Assembly: GCA_013368315.1 (NCBI GenBank) | Contig: JAACJM010000040.1 | Span: 458,518-522,517, forward strand | Length of the DNA stretch: 64,000 bases | Direction: 5' to 3' | DNA from: Tetrapyrgos nigripes | Taxonomy: Eukaryota; Basidiomycota; Agaricomycetes; Agaricales; Campanellaceae | Shown here: positions 37,960-49,402 of the stretch, one piece after another | Position numbering within the stretch: position 1 is the first letter of the stretch | How the letters are laid out: each line of letters opens with the position of its first letter | The notes under the pieces: model-generated | What the model was told of the DNA's origin: nothing | The model's input: only the letters and a program-made list of their open reading frames with translations | Database searches by the model: none | Position numbers and translations under genes: made by a program

Positions 37960-38883
37960 AGGGTAAATTATAACGAGTCACGACGTACATAGAGGTTATT
38001 ATTTACTGTACATACATGTGTATTTTATTGTCGCTTCGTTATCTCGCAGATTATAGATATATACTGACATTATTGCATACAAGTTGCCAGACGAGGAAAC
38101 GACATGCTGCTGCTTGCAATGCAGTCCCAAAGACCAAAGCGCATTGAATTCCTACTTGATGTTCTTACTCATGTATCTACAAGGCGCCCAGTCACCCACG
38201 AAATGAGGTCGACGACGGGCACTCGTTCACAGGTTTCTGACGACCCCAGAAGTCACCATTTGTCCTGTCTTGAACCATACCCGTATCGCCTCGGGACACT
38301 ACTGACAACGACAGTTAAGTATCCAGTCTCTAGACACGCAAGTCACAACACGCGAAATGATGCTGGATATGCGTACTATATACTCAACATTGTCCAGCAT
38401 CGATGGTTCAGAATTTTGGAGAGGAAAAAGCGAATACTTACTGGGAATCTTTATGGCTAGGGAAACGTCGGACTCGGGGAAGAACAGAGGATGACGAATT
38501 CAAGATAGCTTTCGGCAGCACTGCAGGAACCCGGGACATTCTCAAATAGTTGAAGATGGTCGTAGATCTGGAATGCTTTGGAGCTGGAGCTGAAATCATT
38601 ATCAAAGAACGCGAGAAAATTTGTGAATAGGCTTTTATCATTCTTTTATCAACGTTTCTATTCTCTTTTCTGTAGCTATCAGGGTCAAATCAGAGTCCAT
38701 TCATCACCAACAAAAATAAAAACGAAAGCAACGGCTGCACTGTCTTCATACTACCGATGTGCCAAGTCTCCAAATCTGCCCCTCATTATCAGACGGACGC
38801 GCATCATATTCCCCAATTCTTCTCTTGCCCTCCTCCCACCTTTGAGCACACTCAGGTCCACCAAGGACGACATCAACACTGTA
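37960..38883. other. Conserved spacer C2
   Basis: Second copy of the P-N spacer. Its first 480 bp are almost base-for-base identical to C3 (a single difference seen, cacaacacg against cacgacacg), while C1 differs at many places. It contains the open minus-strand frame at 38457-38630. Confidence 0.65.
38457..38630 (-). other. Candidate minus-strand exon in C2
   Basis: Counterpart of 26021-26191, one codon longer (FFDNDFSSSSKAF), ending SSPSPTFP and TAG. Confidence 0.33.
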
Positions 38884-41717
38884 CTATACACATGCCTTGT
38901 TGATCCTGTTGACTATCCATGAGTCTATGATGTTTATGTCGTCTATGTAGTAATTCATAAGGCCCGGAGTCCTCCGGCGCTGAAGGTAGAAAGCCAAATT
39001 CGCATCACTAAGTTCATGAGACTGCTTGGAACACTGCCGAATTGCAACTTCCATTGGGATGTTCCTCTGGTCATCTGGAAAGCTCTGCACTCATTATATT
39101 AGCCAGGCGACCTACATAGCATATAGATAAAGCACTGTGGTACTTACTTGCAGCCAAAGAAGGACCTTATGCAACTCTTCCGTTCCCTCTAAATATGGTG
39201 TTGTCTTTTTCAGCTCATGTTGAAGTTCCATGTCAAGAGGAGAATGGTGAAGTAGTTCAGACATTCTTGACTGAGCATAGACGTAACTCCGTTCGAACCT
39301 GCCAGGGGACAGGTCCCAACGTGTACGATCTTTGAGTCTGATAGTCCTCAGGCAATGTTTGGCTAGTCTGCTGCGTCCTCTCTTGAAATCGATGAAATGC
39401 CATACGGGGTTGGAAGAACTTGAAGCTGTGGAATGGGAATGTGAATGGAGGCGAGGGTCAACACATAGGAAAATCTCCTTCATGGACAGGAAAGAGATGG
39501 TGCAGCCAAAATCGTCTAGGATGTCAATGTTCCTGGAAGCGTCATGAGAAAAAATTGCATGGAGAGGTGCATAATGGCAATCTATTGCGAAAGCAAATAG
39601 TAATTCAAGCTCTGATAAAAATTCCTTGGATAATTCTCTTCTATCCGTGTTAGCGAGATAGATACCGAGTTGAAGAGAATCTGACAAGGTCTTGATCTGA
39701 TGTGACTCTAAAACCTGAAATAGCTCCATTAGCTTTGGGAAAAGGTAAGTCTGCCCTGACTCACTTTGGCAAACTTCTGAAAAATTGAAATAGACCGGGA
39801 GACATAGAAGGGCGTGGGTTCAAACCAGTGTCCCAAATAGCATCCAATCACTGTGTCACAGAAATTGAAGCACCGCAGCTCGGTGACTAGATCAGTCGTA
39901 CTTTTCGCAAGGTGTATGTGCGTCAGGCAATTATACTTGGCATAGCTTCGCAATCTGTAAAGTGTGCAAAAATATCAGTGAAAGCGACTGCCGGTTCCTA
40001 GGAATGATACCTACGAGGGAGACAAATCGTTGGTTATCTTCATACAGACCCGCGCCAATTGCTCATGAAATAGTGCTTTATCGATGAAATATTCACCTGA
40101 ACGACGTGCATCGAACAAAAAATCCAGAAATGATTTATGGCGGAACTTGCCAATTCCGCTGTCAATCTGCAAGACCGAGTGCATTCCTCGCAGGGATACC
40201 GTGACTGCTCCGGTGGGCAGTGAAAGCAGCTGTTCCACTATGTCAATCACCTCCCGGTCACTGACGAAATAATGCCAATTAATAAGCTGCAATTCACTCG
40301 ATTGCAGTGAACGGATATCCTTGATCGCAAGCACTGTCCCTAGGATTTGTACAACCCTGGCCTTGTTACGATTGGACGATAATATTTGCCGATAGAGGGC
40401 ATCAAGCTCAGAGAAGGCATCAGGATCACCCAAAGGCAAACCAAGCACCAACTCCAGTCGCTCTGCAGGAAGGGAGTACTCGTCCCCAACATATTTCAGG
40501 ACTGTTGAGGCGTAAATAAACTGGCCTGAAGCCCGCTGGACGAGGTCATCAATAACACCAATTGGAGGCCAAGGAAGAGCGATATGAGCCATTACGTCTG
40601 AGTGAGATTCCTCCACAATGGCTTTGAAACCATCGCGAAGATAGACCTCGATGTCCCGTGAAGTGGAGTAATCATCACTGAGACCCGTACGAGTCGTGAT
40701 ACCACAGTGTTGACCGAAGAAGTCTCGAATCCCTGGTTCTGGTCGGCTGGCAATGAGGAAACGAAGAGGCGTCTGGTTCCCCAGTCCGCCAAAGAGCGCG
40801 GTCAGGACTCTCCGTTGGGAATCGCTACCCAGACATTCGTCAAGGCCATCTATGATCACAACTCTTGGCAGTGTCTCCCAGCTTTCCTTTGGAATCGCTC
40901 TGAAGGGCTTGACAACGAGTTTTCGGAACTGCTTTTCGATGGCGGATCCAAGGATGGCAGGCCGTTTTTTGACAGCAGAATCAATAGCAGCGCGCAACTG
41001 GGAGTTTCTGCACCAGATGGCGAGACAGTACGAAATGATCAGAATCAGAGACTTTGGATTATTTCTGGAGGGGTCTGAGCGAGAGAAAAAGAAGCTGGCT
41101 GCCAAATGATTGCTTTGCTCTCTCTCCGCCAAAGTCTGAGCAATGGCAGACTTTCCTGCACCTGCTGGACCATATAGCCAATGAACTGGGTTCTCTGCCT
41201 CTGCACCTCTTCCTGCACCTGCTGGACCATATAACCAATGAACCCGGGCCCCCACCCGGGCATCCCCCAGTATCCAGGAAGAGATATCCGATAAGACGGC
41301 CTTTCGCGTTTCGGGATGGCATTTTGGAGGTGGATAACGAATTTCGGAATCATGGAACGCACCAACGTGAGCGATAGCCTGGTATAAGAGCTTTAAACCT
41401 AAAAGAGGAGCCACAAAATGAAGATGTATGCTTTAGAGAAGAAGTAATGACTTACCGGCTTCTGAATCTTCAACAAAGGTGTTGGTTTGATCACCTCCAG
41501 CAACATTTATGGTAGAACGGATGAACGAGTTGTGGTGCGAATTAGCAAAGAGAGCTGCAGTAGTTAGGCGTTGGTTGGCACTCTCCAGTTGACGTGGCCC
41601 AACTTGTCTTCCAGTTCTGCTGTGATCCCAATCTTCTTCTGGACCTCTACGACGCGATTGCGGTTGTCTAGCCGAGTGATCTCCTCGCCACGCTTCACTA
41701 GAGCTGTCTGGATCCAT
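38884..41717 (-). CDS. NACHT-domain NTPase, copy N2 (two P-loop units)
   Basis: Five exons (41717-41456, 41398-40015, 39954-39765, 39714-39148, 39084-38884) total 2604 nt, a complete 867-residue frame. The N-terminal segment carries the INVAGGDQTNTF motif. The P-loop region is doubled: VHWLYGPAGAGRGAEAE is followed by VHWLYGPAGAGKSAIAQTLAE. Only the second unit has the Lys-Ser needed for nucleotide phosphate binding. Walker B is VVIIDGLDECLG, then RFLIASRPEPGIRDFF. Relative to N1 and N3 the block before DIVEQLLSLPTGAVTVSLRG is strongly diverged (DIRSLQSSELQLINWHYF). The C-terminus is the longest of the three (ends IVNRINKACV). Intact open frame over five exons suggests the gene is used. Confidence 0.88.
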
Positions 41718-41996
41718 CGATATCGACTACCGACGACAGCTATCACCAGAGTCGAGAAGAAGATAGATGAGCGCCTAGGGCTGATTGGCTAAAAAGGGAT
41801 CCAGAGGCTGTAACAGAGCGCTAATGTGATCATGCAAAGAGTGTGACTGCTACGCGGATTCAAGATACACGTTCAAAGGAGGAGTTGCTTGGTTTCAGTG
41901 GACTACAGCCATGATTAGATCATGGAAAGGGCTCTTGTCTTCGGACAACTTTGTTCAATGCACACAGTACAGTTTGGAGCAACCTGAACAAAAGGG
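41718..41996. promoter_or_regulatory. Divergent promoter region N2/P4
   Basis: 279 bp between the NACHT start and the boxed word before P4. It is homologous to the N1/P2 interval without the extra insert. Shared words include gggctcttgtctt and ggacaactttgt. A bidirectional promoter is inferred from position only. Confidence 0.55.
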
Positions 41997-42015
41997 ACGC
42001 GTCGAAGAAACGCGT
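41997..42015. promoter_or_regulatory. Paired ACGCGT boxes before P4
   Basis: Same 19-bp word, 11 bp upstream of the ATG at 42027. Confidence 0.42.
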
Positions 42016-42026
42016 ATTAGATAATC

Positions 42027-45000
42027 ATGGCTACCCTTTCGTATGTACGAATACCATCGACTGCAAAGAGACAAGACGCACAGAGACAACGAACGTCTTT
42101 ACCGTCCAATCCACCCAATCTCTCCCAACTTCCTTTGCCATTCTTCCCCAGCTCCTGATGCAGGCTACAACCCTCGTCGCAAACGCACCAAAGCCGTTTT
42201 GTTATCCAACAGGGACCCTCTTTCCATCCAGATCACTACTATCAACTTTAAACGCTTCGTGGACCGCGTAGGGGGGTTGTTTTAAGCAGAAGAATTGATG
42301 ACATGACTACTGCGCTGCTCCGTGTCTATGCGTTCATATGCACCTTTCCACAAGTCTTGTTTGTTATGCCATTGGTGATACTGACGTGCATTATGCTTGC
42401 TACCGCTCACATTCCCCGACGTCGTCTACCACCCCCAGTGGTGTCGTTACCACTTAAGACACCTCTCCTCCACCTGCAGAAGATAGTGTAGACTATCAAG
42501 GAAACCTTCAAGCTATACAGAATCTCATGGGGTTACACGCTGATACTCATGCAGCCATTACGCCCATACCATCCCAACTGTCTCTATCCGCTCCTTTATC
42601 CACAACAGCTCTCACCATCCTAACTCTCCTCATACCTTCAATCCTATTCCTCTCTCCGTTCATACCAACCCGACTAATCGCCTTTTTTGGCGTTGCATTA
42701 CCCGTATTATCATCCAATCCACATTTATCTTTACTATTCCTTCAACTACAGCATCACGTCGCTTCCAGCCTTCGTCCCAATTATCTCTGGACATGGTCCC
42801 CCTCACCAACACCCACACTAACCCTCCCAATTCTCTGTCCTCTCGCGTTCTTCTTCCCAAATCGTTCGCTTCCTCTTAAACCCGTCCCTCTGACCCCGAG
42901 GTCTTTCTTCCCTCAACACATTCCCAAAGTTCCTATTACACAAATATCTTTCAGATTCTGTCCAAGACCATTCATCACGATCAATGTATCTTTACTGAGT
43001 TCTCACTTGGGAGCATCGGGGTTGACAAATCATCTCAAATCTCTCGCTATCCTCGCTCTCTCAACGAATTCGTTAACAGATCGAATTCGGAATGCAGAGT
43101 TACGAGAGGTCGAGTTGTGGGAGAATGAGAGGTGTGATTCACAGACGGCGGCGAGGTTTACTAGTGACATGATACCAATGCCAGCGCACCATCTATAGTA
43201 CCCCCTTCTACATCAACTTCGAGAATTGGACGTAAACTCTCAGAGTCGTTGGCTTTTTCGTCTTCGCCGTCTACTTCTCCAACCGTCAAGAAAGCGAAGA
43301 AAGCGGCTAAATCCAACACTAACACCTACCACACTCGGACACAGGCACGTAACGCTTTATTAGAAACTCTCGCACCATTACCTCCTTTTGCGCTTATACC
43401 CCCGTTGCTGGCTAGTGCGATGGGGGATTTGGTTGAGGAGGGGGGTATGGGGGGTGTTGGGGATGTAGAGACGACGTTGGAAAAACGAGAACGTGAACAG
43501 AAAGAGTACAAGGAGAACCAGAACCAGAAATGTCCATCGTTATCAATGTTATCACTTAAACGCACTTTTTCTTCTTCGTCTTCTTCTCACATAAACCCCG
43601 TCCCGTCTTCTTCGTCTTCGACCAACCACATAAACGCCATATCCCCAGAAATAACCCAAGCCATTCAAACCTTTAAAAAAGGCTTTAGTAAATCGAATCT
43701 TGGAACTGAAAGAGCACCTTGGACGAGGGGAAGAGATGGGTTTGGGGGGATTAATCCGTCGGGGGTTGGGTTTGCTTCGGGGAGTGGGTCGGGGGATACG
43801 AGTACTAGTATGGGTACGGGTACGCGTGGGGGTGGAAGGAGAAGGACGATGTCGACGATGTCTGGAGCACATGGAGATGACGATGAAGTAAAAGAAGATA
43901 GAAGTAGTGGAACTGGGTATGAAGCAGGACCAGGACTAGGACCAGCGGCGTTGGAGCCGGGGATGATTAGGTGGGTTTTTTTTCGAGTTTTTTATGGTGT
44001 TTATTACATACATATGAGTTTTCGTTCGTTCGAGTTTCGTTCGGTCTTTCGTTCGTTGTTTCGTTGTTTTTTTTTCCCCCGCCCTTAATGTGACAATAAA
44101 CATGTACTGACCAAGACCAATTCTACTCTTTTTCCTTTCCCTCGGCCCTTTGGCCTCTGTCATGTCGTGTCTTGTGTCTTGACATGACACGTCGTTCCCA
44201 CCACACAACAAACGCACTGGCACTCACATCGCACATCGCACATCGTCCCCCGTCCGCCCACAACACACAACACACAACTCACCTCAATCCTCATCCCTCG
44301 TACAGCAGCAACCTAACCTTCTCCCTCGCTCCAGGATGGAAATTCATAGAAACGGAAGATTGGAGAATTCATTATGATGCTGGGGCTGGGGCGGGGGCGT
44401 CGTCTGTGGGTGCTTTCAAAACTGATAAAGATAAAGTGTCTTCACCCTTGTTCACCGATGCTGAGGATGGGGATGGTGACAGTGAAGGGGATGAAGATGC
44501 TGACGACGACGACGATGGGGGGGAAGATGGTGGGGATGAAGATGCTGATTTTGAGAACGGGAATGGGAAGTCTGGGAGATGGCTCGATATAACGTTTAAA
44601 GCTGGAGTACGGAAACGTACTAGACCGATTGGACCGAGTCACGTCCGCCAAGCCCAACAATCCCGGGAAGAACGACAAGAACAATGGGAACAACAAGAAC
44701 ATCAACATAAATTAGAAATATCCTTCTACATCGTATTTGGGGTATCTGTTAATGCTGATGTTGGTTTTTCGTTTGGAGGGAGTGGGGGAAGGGGGGGAAC
44801 TGGGGTTAATGATGAAGACGAGCAAGGATGGATGTGTGGTGGTGATGAAGGTGGGTTTTTTTCTTGATCTTTTTCTTAATCTTTTTTTTTGTGTTTTCTG
44901 GTTCGTCTATTTCGACGTATTTGTTTTCGTGCCCGGGCTTCGTTCCTTTCATTTCTCTCTGCTGCCAGCTGATACGATGGCGCTTTTTTATTTGCCATGT

Positions 45001-45305
45001 TGTTGCGTTGACAAATTTTTATTTTTATTGTCTTTCATTGTCTGAATCTTTTAACTGACTCTTTTCTGTTTCTTTCGATTCGCCATCTATGTCATTTCGT
45101 CATTTAATCTCTGTTTTGGTTGCCGACACGACACTGACGAATCACCTTTTCCCCCCTCGTTGCCTCGTTTTGAATTATAGATGGTTTCATCCACACAAAC
45201 GACGCCTGGCAAAATCCTGCTCCTACACCCTACCCTGGCTCTGTGACGAGGAGGAGAAGGTGGGTTAGGAGGATTTGGTGGGATGAGAGGGAGGGGGGGA
45301 AGTGA
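42027..45305 (+). pseudogene. Pex24-type peroxin, copy P4 (most complete, still broken)
   Basis: Keeps most of the family: two hydrophobic regions, YQGNLQAIQNLMGLHADTH, EVELWENER, SNLGTERAPWTRGRDGFGG, GWKFIETEDWRIHYDAG, RWLDITFKAGVRKRTRPIG and the final exon DGFIHTNDAWQNPAPTPYPG with VTRRRRWVRRIWWDEREGG. The DysFN-like and DysFC-like phrases are those of Pex30/Pex24 proteins that sit in peroxisome/ER membranes. Damage: a TAA after GGLF (the WFQDTAEE bases are lost), no bases for the WKKGSKP part seen in P1, and a rearranged segment at about 43163-43220 that brings a TAG and shifts the frame. The two 3' introns look normal. Unless unusual splicing repairs these sites, no full protein is made. 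Confidence 0.82.
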
Positions 45306-46147
45306 AGGGTAAATTATAACGAGTCACGACGTACATAGAGGTTATTATTTACTGTACATACATGTGTATTTTATTGTCGCTTCGTTATCTCGCAGATTAT
45401 AGATATATACTGACATTATTGCATACAAGTTGCCAGACGAGGAAACGACATGCTGCTGCTTGCAATGCAGTCCCAAAGACCAAAGCGCATTGAATTCCTA
45501 CTTGATGTTCTTACTCATGTATCTACAAGGCGCCCAGTCACCCACGAAATGAGGTCGACGACGGGCACTCGTTCACAGGTTTCTGACGACCCCAGAAGTC
45601 ACCATTTGTCCTGTCTTGAACCATACCCGTATCGCCTCGGGACACTACTGACAACGACAGTTAAGTATCCAGTCTCTAGACACGCAAGTCACGACACGCG
45701 AAATGATGCTGGATATGCGTACTATATACTCAACATTGTCCAGCATCGATGGTTCAGAATTTTGGAGAGGAAAAAGCGAATACTTACTGGGAATCTTTAT
45801 GGCTAGGGAAACGTCGGACTCGGGGAAGAACAGAAGATGACGAATTCAAGGTAGCTTTCGGCAGCACTGCAGGAACCCGGGACATTCTCAAATAGTTGAA
45901 GATGGTCATAGATCTGGAATGCTTTGGAGCTGGAGCTGAAATTATCGAAGGACGCGAGGAAATTTGTGAACAGGCTTTTATCATTCTTTTATCAATGTTT
46001 CTATTCTCTTTTCTGTAGCTATCACAGTCCATTTATCACCAACAAAAACAAAAACGAAAGCAACGGCTGCACTGTCTTCATACTACCGATGTGCCAAGTC
46101 TCCAAATCTGCCCCTCATTATCACAGACGGACTCGCATCATATTCCG
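45306..46147. other. Conserved spacer C3
   Basis: Third copy of the P-N spacer, almost identical to C2 over about 45318-45806 and with the open minus-strand frame at 45803-45973. It is truncated at the NACHT-proximal end relative to C1 and C2, which shortens the last exon of N3. Confidence 0.65.
45803..45973 (-). other. Candidate minus-strand exon in C3
   Basis: Counterpart of 26021-26191 (LFTNFLASFDNFSSSSKAF, ending SSPSPTFP and TAG). The frame is conserved with few substitutions. Confidence 0.33.
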
Positions 46148-48972
46148 CTAAAAGCCAGTAAAAGCCTCCCAGAAGTCTGGCGTCGAAGGCCAGGTCTGCA
46201 TCACTAACTGAGACCACTCAGAATCCTGAATTGCGACTTCCATTGGGATGTCCCTCTGGTCATCTGGAAAGGCCTGCACTCATTATATTAGCCAGGCGAC
46301 CTACATAGCATATAGATAGAGCACTGCAGTACTTACTTGCAGCCAAAGAAGGACCTTATGCAACTCTTTCGTTCCATTTAAATATGGTACTGTCTTTTTC
46401 AGCTCGTGTTGAAGTTCCACGTCAAGAGGAGAGTGGTGAAGTAGTTCGGACATTCTTGACTGAGCATAGATGTAACTCCGTTTGAAGCTGGAGGACAGGT
46501 TCCAACGTGTATGATCTTGGAGTCTGATAGTCCTCAGGCAATGTTTGGCTAGTCTGTTGCGTCCTCTCTTGAAATCGATGAAATACCATATGGGGTTGGA
46601 TCCAGAACTTGAAGCTGTGGAATGGGAATGTGAATGGAGGCGAGGGTCAAGACATAGGAAAATCTTCGTCACAGTGGACAGGAAAGGGATGGTGCAGCCA
46701 GAACCGGCTAGGACATCAAGGTTCCCAGGATCTCCCCAAGTAAAAATTGTATGGGGAGGTGCACAATGGCAATCCACTGCGAGAGCAGATAGTACTTCAA
46801 GCTCTGATAAAAATTCCTTGGATAATTCTCTTCTATCCGTGTCAGCGACATAGATACCGAGTTGAAGAGAATCTGACAAGGTCTTGATCTGATGTGACTC
46901 TAAAACCTGAAATGGCTTTATTAGCTTTGGGAAAAGGTAAGTTTACCCTGACTCACTTTGGCAAACCTCTGAAAAATTGAAATAAACTGGGAGACATAGA
47001 CCGGGGGCGCGCGGTAAGACAATTGTCTCAAATACCATTCAATCGTGTCACAGAAATTGAAGCACCGCAGCTCGGTGACTAGATCAGTTGTACTTTTCGC
47101 AAGATGTATGTGCTTCAGGCAATTAAACTCGGCATAGCTTCGCAATCTGTAAAGTGTGCGAAAATATCAGTGAAAGCGACTGCCGGTTCCTAGGAATGAT
47201 ACCTACGAGTGAGACGAATCGTTGATTATCTTCATACAGGCCCGTGCCAATTGCTCGTGAAATAGTGCTTTATCGATGAAATATTCACCTGAACGACGTG
47301 CATCGAACAAAAAATCCAGAAATGATTTATGGCGGAACTTGACACTTCTGCTGTCAATCTGCAAGACTGAGTGCATTCCTCGCAGGGATACCGTGACTGC
47401 TCCAGTGGGCAGCAAAAGCAGCTGTTCCACTATGTCAGTCCCCTGATCGGGGCGAAGAGTAGTCCAGGGAGGCTCCAATTTCACCCATTGCTCTGAACGG
47501 GTATCCTCGATTACAAGCATTGTCCCTAGGATCTTTATGACCCTGGCCTTGTTACGATTGGACAATAATATTTGCCGATAGAGGACATCAAGCTCAGAGA
47601 AGGCATCAGGATCACCCAAAGGCAAACCAAGCACCAACTCCAGTCGCTCTACAGGAAGGGAGTACTCTTCCCCAACATACTTGAGGACTGTTGAGGCGTA
47701 AATAAACTGGCCTGAAGCCCGCTGGACGAGGTCATCAATGACACCAATTGGAGGCCAAGGAAGAGTGATATGAGCCATTACGTCTGAGTGAGATTCCTCC
47801 ACGATGGCTTTGAAACCATCGCGAAGATAGACCTCGATGTCACGTGAAGTGGAGTAATCGTCACTGAGATCTGTACGAGTCGTGATACCACGGTGGGGAA
47901 GTTGACCGAAGAAGTCCCGAATCACTGGTTCTGGTCGGCTGGCAATGAGGAAACGAAGAGGCGTCCGGTTCCCCAGTCCGCCAAAGAGTGTGTTCAGGAC
48001 TCTCTGTTGGGAATCGCTACCCAGACATTCGTCAAGGCCATCTATGATCACAACTCTTGGCAGTGTCTCCCAGCTTTTCTTTGGAATGGCTCCGAAGGGC
48101 TTGACAACGAGTTCTTGGAACTGCTGTTCGATGGCACATCCAAGGATGGCAGGGTGTGTTTTGACAGCATTATCGATAGCAGCTCGCAACTGGGTGTTTC
48201 TGCACCAGATGGCGAGACAGTACGAAATGATCAGAATCAGAGACTTTGGATTATTTCTGGAGGGGTCTGAGCGAGAGAAAAAGAAGCTGGCTGCCAAATG
48301 ATTGCGTTGCTCTCTCTCTGCCAAAGTCTGAGCGATGGCAGACTTTCCTGCACCTGCTGGACCGTATAGCCAATGAACTGGGATCTCTGCCTCTGCACCC
48401 CTTCCTGCACCTCCTGGACCATATGAATGGACTGGGATCTCTAGCTCTTCATTCCTTCCTGCACCTCCTGGACCATATAGCCAATGGACTGGGATCTCTG
48501 CCTCTGTACCCGCCTCTGCACCCCTTATCCAAGAAGAGATATCCGATAAGACGGCTGTTCGCGTTAAGGGATGGCATTTGGGAGGTGGATAACGAGTTTC
48601 GGAATCATGGAACGCGCCAACGTGAGCGATAGTCTGGTATAAGAGCTTTAAACCTAAAAGAGGAGCCACAAAATGAGGATGTATGCTTTAGAGAAGAAGT
48701 AATGACTTACCGGCTTCTGAATCTTCAACAAAGGTGTTGGTTTGATCACCTCCAGCAACATTTATGGTAGAACCGAAGAACGAGTTGTGGTGCGAATTGG
48801 CAAAGATAGCTTGAGGAGCTGGGCGTTGGTTGGCACTCTCCAGCTGACGTGGCCGAACTTGTCTTCCAGTTCTGCCGTGATCCCAATCTTCTTCTGGACC
48901 TCTACGACGCGATTGCAGTTGCCTAGCCGAACGATCTCCTCGCCACGCTTCACTAGAACTGCCTGGGTCCAT
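46148..48972 (-). CDS. NACHT-domain NTPase, copy N3 (three P-loop units)
   Basis: Five exons (48972-48711, 48653-47207, 47146-46957, 46906-46337, 46273-46148) total 2595 nt, a complete 864-residue frame. The P-loop segment is tripled: WLYGPGGAGRNEE, then SYGPGGAGRGAEAE, then WLYGPAGAGKSAIAQTLAE. Again only the last unit has a working Gly-Lys-Ser. Walker B VVIIDGLDECLG, RFLIASRPEPVIRDFF and FRHKSFLDFLFDARRSGEYF are as in the other copies. The variable block reads WVKLEPPWTTLRPDQ. The C-terminus is the shortest of the three because the exon runs into a rearranged border and ends AFTGF. The right edge of the array lies about 35 bp upstream of its start. Confidence 0.88.
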
Positions 48973-49402
48973 CGATATCGACTACTGACGACAGCTACCA
49001 CCAGACACGCCGGAAGTACGTTTCTATCGGCTCGACGGATAGATGAGCAGATAGGTGTACAGAAGTAGGATGTATTTGAAGTTCAGATATATATACAAAT
49101 AAATGCTATATTTTGACTCTAAATATTCGTACAGAAAGAACGTATATCTGGAAACCCCTAATTACACTTGATAGGTAAACAAAAAGATGGCACATGTAAT
49201 CTATGTAAAGATGTACAAAAAGACGCCTAATTTGTATAGCTATTCGAACAAAAGAAAGATAACCTTTTAAAGCTCCGGATACATGTCCAGAAATCCCGTA
49301 TATCTGAAGCACATATACAGGTGCAGATAGGAGTCCAAATGGACCATCTATCCAGAGTTCAGATAGGTCCGCAGATATATCGTATTTCCGGAGTCAGAAT
49401 AG
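48973..49402. other. AT-rich array border, no gene
   Basis: Homology to the N2 upstream region ends near 49007. The rest is AT-rich with many agata/tatatc words and no coding signal. N3 therefore lacks the divergent P partner and most of the upstream region shared by N1 and N2. Confidence 0.6.

Larger units (their letters stand above)
18055..49007. repeat. Segmental tandem array of E-P-C-N units
   Basis: Four kinds of module recur in the same order: SNF2 gene (E), peroxin (P), spacer (C) and NACHT gene on the minus strand (N). E1 and E2 are offset by 12,272 bp, N1 and N2 by about 12.45 kb, N2 and N3 by about 7.26 kb (this last unit lacks E). The right edge is visible near 49007, where the upstream sequence of N3 stops matching that of N2. 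The left edge cannot be fixed because E2 lacks its 5' end. The structure implies at least two unequal exchanges, one joining a P fragment to E2. Confidence 0.93.

Noticed and set aside
38104..38460. 118-codon plus-strand frame in C2, identical but for one residue in C3
   Set aside because: The conservation is explained by near-identical DNA, and the C1 copy is frameshifted in the same place.
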